Below are positions 32,591 through 40,956 of a stretch of 64,000 nt of DNA, in pieces. A program made the position numbers and the translations under genes. The notes beneath the pieces are model-generated. The model did no database searches, was not told the origin of the DNA, and saw nothing but the letters and a program-made list of their open reading frames with translations. The DNA comes from Lactococcus garvieae subsp. garvieae (lineage in GTDB: Bacteria > Bacillota > Bacilli > Lactobacillales > Streptococcaceae), in NCBI RefSeq assembly GCF_029024465.1, contig NZ_CP118950.1, positions 1,116,001-1,180,000 on the forward strand, in the 5' to 3' direction. How positions within the stretch are numbered: position 1 is the stretch's first letter; the number at the start of each line of letters is the position of its first letter.

Positions 32591-32944
32591 TGGAGGCGAG
32601 GGGAGTTGAACCCCTGTCCAGACACCTTGCTACATCAACGTCTACAACCATAGGACTTTCTCTAGTTTAACAAATTTCCAAAGCCAGTCTCAAACAGCAG
32701 AAATTTGCGGTGCTTTAAAATCTCTTTTTTTATGTAAAGCCACCATAAAAACGTATCCGACTGAGGTTTAGAGCTTCAGGCCGCCATCGGCGAACGATCA
32801 TCAGCTACGCAAGCTGGTGTTTAGGCAGCGAGTGCGTAAGAAGTGTTATTTTTAGCAGTTATATTTATCTGCGATGGATTTAGGTGACATCACCACCAGT
32901 TGCAGTTCATGCGCGACAATGCCTGTCGAATCCGTAACGCCCCC
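32591..32944 (-). ncRNA. ssrA: Transfer-messenger RNA (tmRNA)
   Basis: About 354 nt on the minus strand. The 5' end GGGGGCGTTACGGATTCGAC and the 3' end with TTCAACTCCCC and CTCGCCTCCA form the alanyl-tRNA-like domain. The tag frame reads GCT-AAA-AAT-AAC and on to TAA, encoding AKNNTSYALAA. It rescues stalled ribosomes with SmpB. The tag differs from the AKNNTQTYAMAA form I recall for L. lactis. A terminator follows, and a dead phage integrase lies next to the 3' end. Confidence 0.97.
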
Positions 32945-32989
32945 GTTACGGTGGAATAACTTCCAGACATTAATTATAGCACAAGTCAC

Positions 32990-33739
32990 CTAATATTTCA
33001 CGCGCAATGGTCGTACTAAAATGGCCATAATCGAGAGGACTATAATGCCAACACAAATGCCAACAGTAACAAGATTAACTTGGCCAGGCGCATTTAACAC
33101 GTTGATTGGAGAGAGCAAACTGAGGGGCAACCATTCGGAAATATCACTCAGTGTCTGAATGATCGAACTCACTACCATCAGTACAATTGTAGAAACAACT
33201 GCTAGAAATGCCTTCCGTGTCCAAACAGTAACAGCACTGCCAAATATGACCAAGGTAAGTAGAGCTAGGCTTTGAACCAAACTCGACGAGAGTACCCTGC
33301 TCAACTCAATTTCAGGAAAGAAAACCCAGGTTACATATGTGGCACTTGCCACACCTACCAAGTTACTCACTAGAGTGACTAAAAAGGCAAGGAAAAGCTT
33401 AGGCGTCCATAGGATAATCGAATTCCGGGCTACGGTTGAATAATAAAGCCCGAGTGAACTCTCCTTTTTCAACTTAAAAGTATCCGCAGTAAAGTAAACC
33501 AAAACAAAAAGGCCAATCTGAGAAATATTACTAAAATACGACTCCATCAAAGCTTTCCAATTGGGGTCTGGCATGAGAATAATCGTCCCTTCTGTCCCTC
33601 CAAAAGTTGCAAGAAATTCCTTCATATAATAAATCAAAACGGGTGAGGTAATGCCAAAAAAAGCAAATAAAAAGAAAAGAATGAGGAGACGGCTATTGCG
33701 CCACCACATTTTCGTTTCCAAAAGAATTAATCTTCTCAC
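32990..33739 (-). CDS. ABC exporter permease
   Basis: A 249-residue membrane protein with about six helices (about 15-35, 58-80, 105-130, 145-172, 177-200, 222-244), the ABC-2-type layout. It is translationally coupled to the ATPase gene just upstream (4-nt overlap), so the two should form one exporter. The substrate is unknown; such pairs often handle peptides, lipids or drugs. The ORF ends close to ssrA. Confidence 0.85.
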   Translation of the reverse strand: MRRLILLETKMWWRNSRLLILFFLFAFFGITSPVLIYYMKEFLATFGGTEGTIILMPDPNWKALMESYFSNISQIGLFVLVYFTADTFKLKKESSLGLYYSTVARNSIILWTPKLFLAFLVTLVSNLVGVASATYVTWVFFPEIELSRVLSSSLVQSLALLTLVIFGSAVTVWTRKAFLAVVSTIVLMVVSSIIQTLSDISEWLPLSLLSPINVLNAPGQVNLVTVGICVGIIVLSIMAILVRPLRVKY

Positions 33740-34623
33740 TGTTCTCCTCCTGTAATTGCACGCTCAAAAGCCATCTCAAGACTGTTGCTTGTAGCACGAT
33801 AAGTACTTATTTTTTGCCCAATATCCGGGAAAATTTGTAGTAGTTTCTCTGTGTACTCACTCTTAATCATCAATTTCCCCGTAATTTCAGGATAGAATTC
33901 AATATCATTTACCTGAAGAATATCCATGACTTCCTGTTTGACTAGTTCACTTTTAATCTCTAATTCTGCAAACTCGTCCATCTGGCTGCTTTCAATGAAC
34001 TGATAAAGTGTGCCTTGAAAAATAAGTTCGCCATGATTTAAAACAAGGAGGCGATCGGCAATGTTTTCAATATCTGCGAGAAGATGACTGGAAACAACCA
34101 CCGTTTTTTCCTGTGATACTTTAGTAATCAGTTGCAAAATCTCAATGCGACCAATAGGATCTAGAGCACTTGTTGGTTCGTCTAGAAATATCAAAACTGG
34201 ATCAAGTAAGAGCGCAACTGCAATTCCCAAACGTTGCTTCATCCCCCGTGAATAGCCCCCAACTTTCTTATTGGGATACTCTGACAAACCGACTTTTTCG
34301 AGGGTTGCCTCAATTTGTTGAGGATCTTCTGCTTTTTCGTTCAAGGCGCAACTTTGTTGCAATACCTCTGTTGCGGTAAGGTAGGCAGGAAATTCAGGTG
34401 TGTCCGGACAATAGGCCAAAGCTTGATTGGCAAGCTTAATTTCACCCTGACTCGCTTTATGTTGTCCTAAAATCGCATGAATTAAGGTTGTCTTTCCTGC
34501 ACCATTAGGGCCAATCAAACCAATGATACCCGGATCTGCACTGATTGAGCACGTCACGTTTTTTAAAGCATCAAAATTGCCGAAAGAAACCGTCAAGTCT
34601 TCTATTTCAATGATTTTATTCAT
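33736..34623 (-). CDS. ABC transporter ATP-binding protein
   Basis: A 295-residue ABC ATPase. Walker A is GPNGAGKTT, Q-loop AYCPD, signature GGYSRGMKQRLG, Walker B LLDPVLIFLDEPTSALD, and H-loop VVSSHLL, followed by a C-terminal extension of about 80 residues seen in CcmA/drug-export type ATPases. It overlaps the permease by 4 nt and the small PLDc_N-type gene by 8 nt, so the three genes form one operon. Confidence 0.93.
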   Translation of the reverse strand: MNKIIEIEDLTVSFGNFDALKNVTCSISADPGIIGLIGPNGAGKTTLIHAILGQHKASQGEIKLANQALAYCPDTPEFPAYLTATEVLQQSCALNEKAEDPQQIEATLEKVGLSEYPNKKVGGYSRGMKQRLGIAVALLLDPVLIFLDEPTSALDPIGRIEILQLITKVSQEKTVVVSSHLLADIENIADRLLVLNHGELIFQGTLYQFIESSQMDEFAELEIKSELVKQEVMDILQVNDIEFYPEITGKLMIKSEYTEKLLQIFPDIGQKISTYRATSNSLEMAFERAITGGEQ

Positions 34624-34804
34624 ATGTGTCCCTTCCTACAATAAAATAAAGAATTCCGCCTAAGGGAATCGAAATGATACAGACAAGGGCCCAAGCCCAT
34701 TTTGGCAGGTGTTTAACATGCGCACTTTTAAAAATACTGTAAAAGCAAGCCCCTAAATAGAGACAAGCCAGTAGAATCAATGGAACAATGATACGGATAT
34801 CCAT
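34616..34804 (-). CDS. PLDc_N-type small membrane protein
   Basis: A 62-residue protein with two helices and the PLDc_N signature (ACFYSIFKSAHVKHLPKWAWALVCIISIPLGGILYFIVGR in outline), otherwise seen at the N-terminus of cardiolipin synthases and as an accessory of ABC exporters. The start used has GGAG 8 nt upstream; the longer frame adds three residues. Overlaps the ATPase gene by 8 nt. Confidence 0.85.
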   Translation of the reverse strand: MDIRIIVPLILLACLYLGACFYSIFKSAHVKHLPKWAWALVCIISIPLGGILYFIVGRDTYE

Positions 34805-34828
34805 TTTGTACACTCCATTCTTTACCTT

Positions 34829-35164
34829 TTAAAATTCATCTTCATCAATTTTTTGAATTTCACGCAACTGTGTTGTTAAGTGTTGATCAGACGCGTATTC
34901 TGCTAAAAGCTCATCGATCAACTGGTTGCGCACCACATAATTAGAAAAAAGATGCAACTTCTCCTCATAGCCTTCTAATACTTTTTCTGTCCGCTTAATA
35001 TTATCATATACAGCTTGACGACTAACATTAAATTCCTCAGCAATCTCAGCTAAGCTATAATTATCCGCATAGTAAAGTTCAATATAATTCATCTGTTTAT
35101 CCGTCAAAAGTGTCGCATAGAACTCAAACAAGGTGTTCATACGATTTGTTTTTTCGATTTCCAT
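34829..35164 (-). CDS. ylxM: YlxM-like DNA-binding protein (UPF0122)
   Basis: A 111-residue sigma-like helix-turn-helix protein: [46 protein letters not shown] and a C-terminal helix. YlxM is normally encoded next to ffh/ftsY and linked to the signal recognition particle; here neither is adjacent, and it heads the ABC exporter cluster with a 24-nt gap. AGGA precedes the ATG by 4-5 nt. Confidence 0.92.
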   Translation of the reverse strand: MEIEKTNRMNTLFEFYATLLTDKQMNYIELYYADNYSLAEIAEEFNVSRQAVYDNIKRTEKVLEGYEEKLHLFSNYVVRNQLIDELLAEYASDQHLTTQLREIQKIDEDEF

Positions 35165-35324
35165 AATTTCCTAATATTCTAAGAAAACAACTGATTTTTT
35201 AATCTTTGTTTTCATCCTTTTTCATAACTTAATTGTCCGTTATCTTTTATAATTTTATCATAATTATCGTTATAATCATAAGGACATCTTTCCAGATTTT
35301 AGGCTTTGTTTTCAGATAAAAGCT

Positions 35325-35333
35325 TGTTATAAT
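35325..35333 (+). promoter_or_regulatory. Extended -10 of the two-component operon (leaderless start)
   Basis: TG-T-TATAAT, six bases (AGAGGA), then ATG. A TTTGTT at 35305-35310, 17 bp upstream, may be a weak -35. Confidence 0.6.
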
Positions 35334-35339
35334 AGAGGA

Positions 35340-36038
35340 ATGAAAAAGATTTTAATTGCGGATGATGATCGTTCGATTTTAACCTTACTTTCTTATAATT
35401 TTAGACAGAGCGATTTTGAAGTTACAACTGTCAGTGATGGCAAACAAGCTCTGGATAAGGCTAAGAGAAATCATTACGATTTAATTTTGCTGGATTTAAT
35501 GATGCCCGAACTCTCTGGTATTGAAGTAACGGAAATTTTGCGAAAAAAGCAAAATTTTACACCTATTTTGATACTCACCGCGCGTGATGACGAAGAAATG
35601 AAACTGACTGGTCTTAATTCAGGTTCAGATGAATACTTGGACAAAGCAACACCTATGAAAGAAATTATTGTCCGAGTAAATGCGCTCATTCGACGCCACC
35701 AGCACTATAATAAAACGATTGAAAACGAAAAATCCGCGGAAAAATCTGGTATTAAATTTGACCGATTGGAGCTTGATTTCACTAAAAAAGTTTGTATCTT
35801 TGATGGACAACCTTTAGAGCTAACTAAACGTGAATTTGAAATTTTAGAACTTTTAATTGAGCGCTCAGGCGATGTGATTTCGCGTGAAGAATTGCTGCAG
35901 CACTTTTGGGGGATTTCTTCCGCTGCCGAAACGCGAACTATTGATGTTTTAATCAGTAAAATTCGTAAAAAGTTAGACAATCAATTTATAAAAACAAAAC
36001 GAGGATTTGGGTACTACTTCTCTGATGAAAAAGATTAA
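35340..36038 (+). CDS. OmpR/PhoB-family response regulator
   Basis: A 232-residue regulator: receiver domain (1-120) with acidic pair Asp8-Asp9, phosphoacceptor Asp52 (LLDLMMPE), Thr80 and the switch Lys102; then a winged-helix DNA-binding domain (about 135-228, LTKREFEILELLIERSG ... RTIDVLISKIRKKL). The residue after Lys102 is Ala in place of the near-invariant Pro (LDKATPM). The ATG follows an extended -10 by 6 nt, suggesting a leaderless mRNA. Overlaps the kinase gene by 14 nt. Confidence 0.93.
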   Translation: MKKILIADDDRSILTLLSYNFRQSDFEVTTVSDGKQALDKAKRNHYDLILLDLMMPELSGIEVTEILRKKQNFTPILILTARDDEEMKLTGLNSGSDEYLDKATPMKEIIVRVNALIRRHQHYNKTIENEKSAEKSGIKFDRLELDFTKKVCIFDGQPLELTKREFEILELLIERSGDVISREELLQHFWGISSAAETRTIDVLISKIRKKLDNQFIKTKRGFGYYFSDEKD

Positions 36039-37587
36039 GCTAAAAAATATTGTCCTCTCGACAATCATTTATCTTGTTGCGACTGTGATTCTGCTTGTTT
36101 TTCTCAACATTCAGATTCTAAAAACAGATACTAATCGTGTCTTGCACACCATTGATACTACGAAAACGCTCCTCGCAGAAAATCCAAATTCTGCGCTTCC
36201 TAACAAGTTTCAGTATCTTCCTGCAGGTACACACAACCAGGAGACCGCAAAGATTGAAGAGGGCGCAGACTATGCACAATCTGTTAGCCGTCACTCTATT
36301 GAAATTACAAGCCCTATCCGTGTTGACGGTGTGATAACAGGTTACCTTCACGCTGAAGACAGTCGCACTTCACCTTGGTTTACCAACATGATGGTCGGTG
36401 GCTTTGCTTTGATTGTTTACCTTGCCTGTGCTTCTTACGTTTTTGTTCATGCCAGACGTAATTATCTTTTCACTCAAGATATTGTCGCTAAAATCAAAAA
36501 CATCGAACGTAGCCCTCTCACGCAGAGTTATTTGATGAGCGAAAACGATGATAAAGTAACTCTAGCGCTAAATTCTCTGGGCGAATACATCCAAAATCAA
36601 ATTTTATCGCACAGTGAAAAGAAAGAGAATATTTACGAATTCATTGAACTGTTCCAATTTCCTATTTTCATTTACAATGCTAAAGGAAAAATTCGTAAAA
36701 CAAACGCTTCGTTTAAAAATGAATTTGCGGATACACACAACCTTGATATTTTCAGCCCTTATGCTGACTTTTTGAGTTTCTTAGTGGATAAGATGCTTAA
36801 TCCGACAACACAAGAGAAGAACTTTTACTTTGAGAACATTAATGCTTATTATCAAGTACGTATCTCGCCTTTACCAGACTTGGACAACCGCTTCTTGGTT
36901 ACTTTACTTGATATAACAGCATTTAAGCGAACACTAAATGCCCATAATGAACTGATTGCTAATGTCAGTCACGAACTGAAGACACCTTTAACTTCAATTA
37001 AAGGATTTGCTGAGTTACTGAAAGATGACACACTTTCTGAAGCAGACCGTCATGAGTTTTCCCACATTATCAGTAAAGAAAGCTCACGCTTGATTGCACT
37101 CGTTCAAGACACGCTTCTTTTAACCAAACAAAATATTCATATCGACAAGAAGAAAATTAATCTTGCCACACTTGTCGAGGAGATTTTAAACACTTCACAA
37201 CCCTTGCTTGATGAAAAGCACTTGTCACTTCAGACAGATATTGCTCCCATCTCTCAAGTTACCAACCGTCAGATGGTTCATAGCATTTTTGAAAATTTAA
37301 TTGAAAATGCGATTAAATACACGGATGATTATGGAAAAATCTACGTTGGCCTCCATCAAAACAAGAAAAAAGTTGTTTTCACCGTCACAGATAACGGTCC
37401 TGGTTTAACAGAAATTGAAAAATCACGTATTTTTGAACGTTTCTACCGTGTAGATGAAAGCCGTACCCAAGTCACAGGAACTGGTCTAGGCTTGTCTATC
37501 GTGGACAAAAACGTCCGAGAACTTCAAGGACACATCGAGGTAATCAGCGTTCCGGGTAAAGGAACGACATTTACTGTTACTTTATAA
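36025..37587 (+). CDS. PhoR-like sensor histidine kinase
   Basis: A 520-residue membrane kinase: TM1 about 9-30, extracellular loop of about 90 residues, TM2 about 122-142, a PAS-like region (about 205-300), HisKA with ANVSHELKTPLTS (His316), and HATPase_c with NLIENAIKYT, TDNGPGL and GTGLGLSIV. The layout is that of PhoR/WalK-type sensors, with the loop too short for a full Cache domain; the signal is unknown. The start is the ATG overlapping the regulator's end; an in-frame TTG six codons upstream lies 2 nt from GAGGA. Terminator follows. Confidence 0.92.
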   Translation: MKKIKLKNIVLSTIIYLVATVILLVFLNIQILKTDTNRVLHTIDTTKTLLAENPNSALPNKFQYLPAGTHNQETAKIEEGADYAQSVSRHSIEITSPIRVDGVITGYLHAEDSRTSPWFTNMMVGGFALIVYLACASYVFVHARRNYLFTQDIVAKIKNIERSPLTQSYLMSENDDKVTLALNSLGEYIQNQILSHSEKKENIYEFIELFQFPIFIYNAKGKIRKTNASFKNEFADTHNLDIFSPYADFLSFLVDKMLNPTTQEKNFYFENINAYYQVRISPLPDLDNRFLVTLLDITAFKRTLNAHNELIANVSHELKTPLTSIKGFAELLKDDTLSEADRHEFSHIISKESSRLIALVQDTLLLTKQNIHIDKKKINLATLVEEILNTSQPLLDEKHLSLQTDIAPISQVTNRQMVHSIFENLIENAIKYTDDYGKIYVGLHQNKKKVVFTVTDNGPGLTEIEKSRIFERFYRVDESRTQVTGTGLGLSIVDKNVRELQGHIEVISVPGKGTTFTVTL

Positions 37588-37591
37588 ACAG

Positions 37592-37624
37592 AAAAAAGAC
37601 TTCTATAAAGAGAGTCTTTTTTCT
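37592..37624. terminator. Bidirectional terminator between kinase and GntR genes
   Basis: AAAAAAGACT/AGTCTTTTTT with an 11-nt loop and T-rich continuation. Confidence 0.8.
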
Positions 37625-37626
37625 TT

Positions 37627-38334
37627 TTAACGTTCCAAATAAAACTCAAATCGATCCCCAACATACTGAGACAGGACGTACTCAAATGCGCGACCATCGG
37701 CCAAATAAGAAATTTGGGTAAGGCCTAAAATAGCATCGCCTGACTTAATCTTAAGATATTCAGCAACTTCGGTACTGACTTTTTTAGCGGAAATAATCTG
37801 CTGACTACGCTCAATTTCATAGCCTGCTTGTGTCAGTGTGTTAAAAAAGTTAGAGGTAATATTTTTCTTTTCAAAAGATTTTACCACATCATAAGGAATA
37901 CTTGCAACTTCATAACAGATGGGGACTTGATCTGCATAGCGCACACGTTCCATCCGGATAATCGTTTGTTCTTTCGAAATTTCCAGCTTCTCGCACTCGA
38001 CTTCGTTAGGCAAAGTTTTGAGGTAACTTAAAACTTCAGTTGACGGTGTTTTTCCCTGCGCAGTAATAATTTCTGTAAAGGAGGTTGTGCCCCGCATCTT
38101 TTCACGCACCCGACGACTAGCAACATACGTCCCACTCCCCACACGGCGTTCCAAGATTCCTTCCTCGACAAGTGATGTTACTGCTTGCCGCGCAGTCATT
38201 CGACTTACGCCAAAGCGCTCAGCTAAATCTCGTTCACTCGGCAGCCGTTCACCAATCTTCCAAACTGCTTTTTCAACTTCTTCTTTGATTGCATCATGAA
38301 TTCTTATATAATTTGGAACATTGCTTCTTTGCAT
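37627..38334 (-). CDS. GntR/HutC-family transcriptional regulator
   Basis: A 235-residue regulator: winged helix-turn-helix (about 8-72, ERLPSERDLAERFGVSRMTARQAVTSLVEEG in outline) and a UTRA ligand-binding domain (about 90-232). GntR/HutC proteins sense small metabolites such as sugar phosphates or GlcNAc-6-P; the ligand is not evident. It is downstream of bmpA on the same strand but separated by a terminator and its own promoter region, with GGGAG 8 nt before the ATG. A link to nucleoside uptake is only positional. Confidence 0.9.
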   Translation of the reverse strand: MQRSNVPNYIRIHDAIKEEVEKAVWKIGERLPSERDLAERFGVSRMTARQAVTSLVEEGILERRVGSGTYVASRRVREKMRGTTSFTEIITAQGKTPSTEVLSYLKTLPNEVECEKLEISKEQTIIRMERVRYADQVPICYEVASIPYDVVKSFEKKNITSNFFNTLTQAGYEIERSQQIISAKKVSTEVAEYLKIKSGDAILGLTQISYLADGRAFEYVLSQYVGDRFEFYLER

Positions 38335-38384
38335 GGTGTCTCCCTCTGCCTTGTTTTTTTATTATTATATACCAATTTCAAATA

Positions 38385-38409
38385 AAAAACCAGCTATAAT
38401 AGCTGATTT
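38385..38409 (-). terminator. Terminator of bmpA
   Basis: On the minus strand CAGCTA/TAGCTG with flanking A-T pairs, then GTTTTTTATTTG. Confidence 0.7.
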
Positions 38410-38424
38410 ATATAATTGGTATAA

Positions 38425-39477
38425 TTATTTTGCAGGGACTGTGATCTCACCATTGATGATTTTTTCTTTAGCAGTTTCAACAGCTTTCCATGCTTCATCG
38501 GAAGTATTGTTACGTGCGAGAGCTACACCTGAGTTTTTCAAGTCGTACTTAAGAATTTCACCACCAGGGAATTTGTTGTCTTTAGTTTTGTTTGAAACGT
38601 CTTTGACAACATTACCTACTTCTTTAAGTGTAGAAGCTAATACGAAGTTAGAGTCTTTACCATCTTTAGATTTAAAGTCACCTTCAGATTCTTGGTCACG
38701 GTCTACACCGATAACCCAAACTTTGTCTGCTTCGTTCTTTGTTTCGTTAAGGACACGTGCTTCTGTGAATACACCAGTACCTACACCACCAGCTGCTTGA
38801 TAGATAATATCTGCGCCGCCAGAGTACATTGCTGAAGCGATGGTTTTCCCTTTACCTGCATCGCTAAATGAACCTGCATATTGCACATCTACTTTGATGT
38901 TTGGATTAACAGATTTAACACCTTCTTGGAAACCAACTTGGAAGGCTGTGATTATATCTGATGCAATCCCTCCGATGAATCCAACATGGTCAGTTTTTGT
39001 CGTTTTGGCTGCTGCAACACCGGCAAGATAAGCTGATTCTTGGTCAGCAAATGTTGCTGAAACAACGTTTTCTTGATTTTCAATCACAGAGTCAATAATT
39101 GCAAATTTAGTGTCTGGATTATTTTTAGCAGCTTGTGAAGTTGCTTCTTGGAGGCCGAATCCAATACCGAAAACTAAGTCATATCCACCAGATACAGCTG
39201 AGTTGAAGTTCGCTGTGTAGTCAGAAGCTGAGTTAGATTGGAAATAGTTGATACCTTTACCTCTTGAAAGGTTGTTTTCTTTACCCCATGCTTGCAAACC
39301 TTCCCAAGCTGATTGGTTGAATGAACGGTCATCAACACCACCAGTATCGGTAATCATCGCTACATTGAGATCTGTTTTGGCTTCACCACCTGAAGCTGCG
39401 TCACGTCCACGGCATCCTGCCAGAACTGCTACTGATGCAAGTGCAAGAGCACCAACTGCGAAAATACGTTTATTCAT
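38425..39477 (-). CDS. bmpA: BMP-family nucleoside-binding lipoprotein
   Basis: A 350-residue lipoprotein with lipobox VLAGC (Cys about 21) and a BMP/PnrA-type periplasmic-binding fold: MITDTGGVDDRSFNQSAWEGLQ (start in outline), FGIGFGLQEA, VGFIGGIASD, DIIYQAAGGVG, and VIGVDRDQ. In L. lactis BmpA is the ligand-binding subunit of a nucleoside ABC transporter with NupA/B/C, which are not in this window. The start at MNKRIFAVG is followed directly by the signal peptide; GGAGG is 11 nt upstream. The gene has its own promoter and a PurBox-like site. Confidence 0.93.
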   Translation of the reverse strand: MNKRIFAVGALALASVAVLAGCRGRDAASGGEAKTDLNVAMITDTGGVDDRSFNQSAWEGLQAWGKENNLSRGKGINYFQSNSASDYTANFNSAVSGGYDLVFGIGFGLQEATSQAAKNNPDTKFAIIDSVIENQENVVSATFADQESAYLAGVAAAKTTKTDHVGFIGGIASDIITAFQVGFQEGVKSVNPNIKVDVQYAGSFSDAGKGKTIASAMYSGGADIIYQAAGGVGTGVFTEARVLNETKNEADKVWVIGVDRDQESEGDFKSKDGKDSNFVLASTLKEVGNVVKDVSNKTKDNKFPGGEILKYDLKNSGVALARNNTSDEAWKAVETAKEKIINGEITVPAK

Positions 39478-39509
39478 GGAAACGTTTTCCTCCAAATTTA
39501 AAAATTTTT

Positions 39510-39533
39510 AAAACTCTCGCAAGTAAGAGTTTT
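39510..39533 (-). repeat. Hairpin in the bmpA leader
   Basis: AAAACTCT/AGAGTTTT with an 8-nt loop between the promoter and the ribosome site, followed by TAAAAATTTTT on the minus strand. It may be a leader attenuator or mRNA stabiliser. Confidence 0.45.
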
Positions 39534-39546
39534 TATGTATAAGTTT

Positions 39547-39575
39547 ATTTTAAGATATTTTGCATATTAATTCAA
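39547..39575 (-). promoter_or_regulatory. bmpA promoter
   Basis: TTGAAT, 17-bp spacer, TAAAAT on the minus strand, about 70 nt before the ATG. Confidence 0.7.
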
Positions 39576-39581
39576 GCCAAA

Positions 39582-39614
39582 AACAAAGATGTGGCATTTA
39601 TCCACATCTTTGTT
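39582..39614 (-). terminator. Terminator of the rsmC-pdp-deoC-cdd operon
   Basis: Perfect 13-bp stem AACAAAGATGTGG with a 7-nt loop and TTTT on the minus strand. It separates bmpA from the operon. Confidence 0.85.
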
Positions 39615-39621
39615 CGGAAAT
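39609..39621 (-). promoter_or_regulatory. PurBox-like element upstream of bmpA
   Basis: ATTTCCGAACAAA on the minus strand matches the lactococcal PurBox AWWWCCGAACWWT at 12 of 13 positions. Its centre is about 74 bp upstream of the predicted bmpA transcription start, the spacing known for PurR-activated promoters. Confidence 0.65.
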
Positions 39622-39648
39622 AGCTTTTTTTCTGTCAATTTTAGAATT

Positions 39649-40041
39649 TTATTCCAGTTCTTTAAAGGAATAAGGCAACAATTGCCCCACTGATGTCTCT
39701 TTAACTTCCCCCATTTTTGAAAGAAGATAAACCGGCATATCAGCCTCACAAAATTCAGAGACGACTTGACGGCATGCCCCACAAGGACTGATTGGAGCAG
39801 CCGTTTCTCCATAAATATACAGACTTGAAAATTCCAAATGATCTTCGGACACAGCCTTAAAAATAGCTGTTCTCTCCGCGCAATTGCTCAAGCCAAAGCT
39901 CGCATTCTCAATATTACATCCTTGATAAACTTTACCATCCGTAGTGACTAGCGCTGCACCCACAGGAAAATTGGAATAAGGGACATAAGCATGACTGCTT
40001 GCTTCGCGTGCTGCTTCAATGAGTTCTTTAGTAGCTGGCAT
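39649..40041 (-). CDS. cdd: Cytidine deaminase
   Basis: A 130-residue homotetrameric-type cytidine deaminase converting cytidine and deoxycytidine to uridines. Zinc and catalytic residues: NCAERTAIF (Cys and the proton-shuttling Glu) and PCGACRQV (two Cys). The ATG chosen ([12 protein letters not shown]) has AAGGTG about 9 nt upstream; the longer frame repeats deoC sequence in another frame. Overlaps deoC by 14 nt. Confidence 0.95.
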   Translation of the reverse strand: MPATKELIEAAREASSHAYVPYSNFPVGAALVTTDGKVYQGCNIENASFGLSNCAERTAIFKAVSEDHLEFSSLYIYGETAAPISPCGACRQVVSEFCEADMPVYLLSKMGEVKETSVGQLLPYSFKELE

Positions 40042-40690
40042 TGGCAGTTTCACCTTCCATGATTGCGACACCTGAAGAACAGCCCAAGCGGTTTGCACCA
40101 GCTTCAATCATGGCTTTGGCATCTTCAAGATTACGGATACCGCCTGAAGCTTTGACACCCATATCTGGTCCAACGGTTTCACGCATCAATTTTACATCTT
40201 CAACTTTGGCACCAGCTGTTGAAAAGCCTGTTGATGTCTTAACAAAATCAGCGCCCGCACGTTGTGCAGCTTGACAAGCTTTGACTTTTTCTTCATCTGT
40301 CAAAAGACTTGTTTCGATAATAACTTTAAGGATACGACCATCCTTAACGGCATTAACTGCTGCAATATCACTTTCCACTAAGTCCCATTTTCCGTCTTTA
40401 GCTGCACCAATATTAATCACCATATCTACTTCGTCTGCACCTTTTTTGATAGCATCTGTGGCTTCAAAGGCTTTGACTTCTGAAGTATTTGCTCCGAGAG
40501 GGAAACCGATAACTGTACATACTTTTGAAACTTCATCTTTAAGTTGTTCAGCAGCAAAAGCTACCCAAGTTGGATTGATACACACACTAGCAAATTCGTA
40601 TTTTTTTGCTTCATCAATGATAGCTTGAACTTTTTCTTGTGTGGCATCTGCTTTGAGGATTGTGTGGTCAATGTATTGATTGATTTTCAT
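40028..40690 (-). CDS. deoC: Deoxyribose-phosphate aldolase
   Basis: A 220-residue class I aldolase splitting 2-deoxyribose-5-phosphate to glyceraldehyde-3-phosphate and acetaldehyde. It has [11 protein letters not shown] at the N-terminus, the catalytic [10 protein letters not shown] and the Schiff-base lysine in FVKTSTGF, and VKASGGIRN. It works with Pdp and Cdd to use deoxynucleosides as carbon source. Overlapping genes indicate one operon. Confidence 0.96.
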   Translation of the reverse strand: MKINQYIDHTILKADATQEKVQAIIDEAKKYEFASVCINPTWVAFAAEQLKDEVSKVCTVIGFPLGANTSEVKAFEATDAIKKGADEVDMVINIGAAKDGKWDLVESDIAAVNAVKDGRILKVIIETSLLTDEEKVKACQAAQRAGADFVKTSTGFSTAGAKVEDVKLMRETVGPDMGVKASGGIRNLEDAKAMIEAGANRLGCSSGVAIMEGETANASY

Positions 40691-40761
40691 TTTTAGGTCT
40701 TCTCCTAGTTATTATTTATTATGCGAACTTTTAAGTACGCTTTAGTTGTGAACGTTAAAAT

Positions 40762-40956
40762 CTATTTGGGCTTGCGACTTTTAAGGTAAAGCATACCAAT
40801 AATCGTATAAACCGAGATAAAGATAAGGATAAAAAGTGTAACTTTAAGCAGCGTATTCTGGGCCCAAAGATTCATTCCAATTGCGCCAAGTATAGCGGCT
40901 GTTACACTTTGGAGTGCTTTTATTCCGTTAGGAATAGGGGGAAGTTCATTTTTCAT
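40762..40956 (-). CDS. Small two-helix membrane protein in the nucleoside operon
   Basis: A 64-residue protein with two hydrophobic helices (about 12-30 and 34-56) and a basic end (KSRKPK). It is not assigned to a known family. Its ATG shares one base with the pdp stop (TGATG), so translation is coupled, and it lies between pdp and deoC. A role in the nucleoside pathway is inferred from position only. Confidence 0.75.
   Translation of the reverse strand: MKNELPPIPNGIKALQSVTAAILGAIGMNLWAQNTLLKVTLFILIFISVYTIIGMLYLKSRKPK

Noticed and set aside
28936-32620. Direct repeat of the ssrA 3' end marking both ends of the prophage
   Set aside because: The segment beyond the lysin does not match the ssrA 3' sequence, so no att pair could be shown within the window.
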